This document shows positions 21,576-23,196 of a stretch of 23,196 nt of DNA, in pieces. The stretch is from Firmicutes bacterium UBA2598. GTDB lineage: Bacteria; Bacillota; PH28-bin88. A program made the position numbers and the translations under genes. Location of the stretch: assembly GCA_002339345.1 (NCBI GenBank), contig DDKM01000060.1:74961-98156 (forward strand), given 5' to 3'. The number at the start of each line of letters is the position of its first letter. The first letter of the stretch is position 1. The notes below the pieces were generated by a model, which did not search any database, was not told the origin of the DNA, and worked only from the letters and a program-made list of their open reading frames with translations.

Positions 21576-23196
21576 CTAACACTCATGCATGAACCGCACA
21601 CAATTCCTGCCGGCGGCTTTGGCCTCGTACATCAGGTCGTCCGCCCTTTTCATCAATACATCAATCGTATCTCCGGGGCAGTAACCGGCAACTCCGAAAC
21701 TGGCAGTGACCCTGCCCACACCCGGAATGTCCATTTGACTTAAACTTTCCCGCAATTCTTCCGCTAAACGGACCGCATTTCCCACCGGTGTATCCGGCAA
21801 TAGGATGACGAATTCCTCCCCACCCCAGCGGGCCAGGGTATCTATTCTGCGGATCCTATTCTTAATCATTTCTGCCATGCTTTTAAGAACTAAATCACCC
21901 GCGTTATGGCCAAAGCGGTCATTGATGTTCTTAAAGCGATCTATGTCCAGCATTATCAGAGAAAACTTACTGCCGGTCCGCCTGGCCCGTTCTATTTCTT
22001 CTTCCAGTTTTTGCACAAAATAGCGTCGGTTATAGACGTTTATTAAGCAATCATTTACAGATAAAAGGCGCAGTTCTTCTTCCGTTTTTTTGTACCTGGT
22101 AACATCATTACCATAATGAAGATAGACATCCTCTCCCAGCGGTATCCACCAGGTATCCCATATAGTACCCGCCAGCTTCACTTCGCTGTTTACCGGTTCA
22201 TTCATGTCCAAAGCTTCATCTCCGCGGCAGAAATAACATTTTGTCCCGGGCAGCGGTGAGCCATTTTTTTCAAATGCCTCCCTGTATTTATCCGGCAGGT
22301 ATTCCCCGCCGCGGATGCCTTCCCAGCAATAATCTCCGACTTTTGTCCCAAATAATGACGCCGCTGCTTTATTTTGAGCCAGAATACGGCGCTCCCTTGA
22401 AACAAGCCAGGCCGGACTGGGAATGCTCTCCAGCATCAGGCGACACTGCTCCTCTTTGCGCCTTTTTTCCTCTTCCAATTGTTTTCTTTCAGTCAGGTCA
22501 ACAACCAACGCCAGACAAAATTTGTCCCCCTTGTAATCGAAAAGTTGCAAATTTATTTCTACAGGATAGAGGGAATCGTCCTTCCGGCGGTGCACTGTGT
22601 TAAATAAAACCTGCTCCTGCTCCCCGCCGAACAGGGGGTTAAGGAGTTTTTGGAAACTCTCCAGATTAAATTCTGGTTTAAGGTCCAGTGGGGTCATGGT
22701 GTTCAGTTCTTCAGTTGTATATCCCAGGTTTTTTCTGGCGGCGCGGTTTACAGCCACGAATTTTAAGGACTTCGGATGAAAAATATAGAGTTCATTCAGG
22801 GAGTTTTCAAAAAGCCGTTCAAACATTCTGGCATGGGTATTTGTTTCATGAAGTTTCAAAGCCATTTCCACTGTGGATAGCAGCGCATATTTGTCCATTC
22901 CCTTAACAACAAACCCGTAACCTTTAACAGCTTTAATATTTTCGAGTATTTCCCTGGATGTATTGGCGGTGAGAAATACCACGGGAATATCCCGGAATTT
23001 CATTATTCTGCGGGCAGTATCTATTCCGTCCATTTCCCCCGCCAATTCGATATCCATCAGAACCAGGTCTGGCGGAAAGCCGCCACTTATCTTTTGCACA
23101 GCTTCTTCCCCTGTAACGGCAGTTTCCGTCTCATACCCGTTTTTATTCAGAAGCTCCGCTACAATCATAGTAGTTAGTTTCCCCTGAAAAACTCCG
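21576..23196 (-). CDS. Receiver-PAS-PAS-GGDEF diguanylate cyclase, 5' end open
   Basis: The C-terminal GGDEF domain has the active-site motif GGEEF (RWGGEEFVILLP) and an inhibitory-site motif RRID just before it, so synthesis of cyclic di-GMP with product inhibition is expected. Before it lie two PAS domains; the second contains three cysteines (DYCWEG and TKCYFCRG), an unusual CxxC that might bind metal or respond to redox. The N-terminus is a receiver domain with Asp39 (LVLMDIELAG) and lysine in FVVKGMDK, but the first strand is missing if the ATG at 23168 is used. The frame stays open to the window edge, reading VFQGKLTTM, so the gene may start outside. It lies 62 bases upstream of the ANTAR regulator; its link to ethanolamine is uncertain. 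Confidence 0.88.
   Translation of the reverse strand, partial: GVFQGKLTTMIVAELLNKNGYETETAVTGEEAVQKISGGFPPDLVLMDIELAGEMDGIDTARRIMKFRDIPVVFLTANTSREILENIKAVKGYGFVVKGMDKYALLSTVEMALKLHETNTHARMFERLFENSLNELYIFHPKSLKFVAVNRAARKNLGYTTEELNTMTPLDLKPEFNLESFQKLLNPLFGGEQEQVLFNTVHRRKDDSLYPVEINLQLFDYKGDKFCLALVVDLTERKQLEEEKRRKEEQCRLMLESIPSPAWLVSRERRILAQNKAAASLFGTKVGDYCWEGIRGGEYLPDKYREAFEKNGSPLPGTKCYFCRGDEALDMNEPVNSEVKLAGTIWDTWWIPLGEDVYLHYGNDVTRYKKTEEELRLLSVNDCLINVYNRRYFVQKLEEEIERARRTGSKFSLIMLDIDRFKNINDRFGHNAGDLVLKSMAEMIKNRIRRIDTLARWGGEEFVILLPDTPVGNAVRLAEELRESLSQMDIPGVGRVTASFGVAGYCPGDTIDVLMKRADDLMYEAKAAGRNCVRFMHEC

Noticed and set aside
1..23196. CRISPR array, tRNA or rRNA genes, insertion sequences, cobalamin riboswitch
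   Set aside because: Looked for on both strands; no regularly spaced repeats with spacers, cloverleaf-like genes, transposase or B12-box-like elements were recognised. A cobalamin riboswitch upstream of the window cannot be excluded.

Overview
The window looks like chromosomal DNA of an anaerobic, spore-former-type Firmicute (Clostridia, Peptococcaceae/Desulfotomaculum-like). The grounds are moderately GC-rich DNA, strong GGAGG-type ribosome binding sites, frequent TTG and GTG starts, and a Gram-positive-style EutV/EutW antitermination system. The genus is an inference; no rRNA or tRNA is present to anchor it. Every convincing gene lies on the minus strand, so transcription runs from high to low coordinates.

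Right end (about 23.2-18.8 kb), sensing and control: a receiver-PAS-PAS-GGDEF protein that runs off the window, an ANTAR-type response regulator (EutV-like), a HisKA_2-type histidine kinase (EutW-like), and a second response regulator that ends exactly where an ANTAR domain should begin. Two leaders, one before the kinase and one before the permease, each carry a hairpin with a six-base loop having A at position 1 and G at position 4. Each of these overlaps an intrinsic terminator, which is the signature of ANTAR antitermination.

Centre (18.6-5.1 kb), an ethanolamine-utilisation microcompartment operon: APC-family ethanolamine permease, EutB, EutC, EutS, EutP, EutA, EutL, EutT, EutN, PduS, PduT, EutQ, a EutM/PduA-type shell hexamer, a shell protein with a Rho_N/SAP-like tail, acetaldehyde dehydrogenase (EutE type) and PduL. 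Ethanolamine is imported and split to acetaldehyde and ammonia by AdoCbl-dependent EutBC, which EutA reactivates and EutT supplies with cofactor. Acetaldehyde then goes to acetyl-CoA (EutE), acetyl phosphate (PduL) and probably acetate plus ATP (EutP/EutQ). No alcohol dehydrogenase, EutH or classical acetate kinase gene is in the window. The PduS/PduT pair suggests that NADH electrons may leave through the shell rather than being used to make ethanol. The operon ends in a hairpin and U-tract near 5.02-5.06 kb.

Left end (4.9-0 kb): a small heptad-repeat coiled-coil protein with its own terminator, a roughly 700-base stretch without a confident gene, then a TAXI-type TRAP transporter cassette (solute-binding lipoprotein, DUF1850 protein, fused DctQM permease) and the first 39 codons of another lipoprotein cut by the window edge. 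Nothing in the sequence ties the TRAP cassette functionally to ethanolamine.

The most interesting points are the two ANTAR leaders with the ANTAR-less receiver between them, a six-G run that appears to frameshift the kinase end, the relocated encapsulation peptide on EutE, the nucleic-acid-binding-like tail on a shell protein, and the hybrid Eut/Pdu organelle without an ethanol branch.
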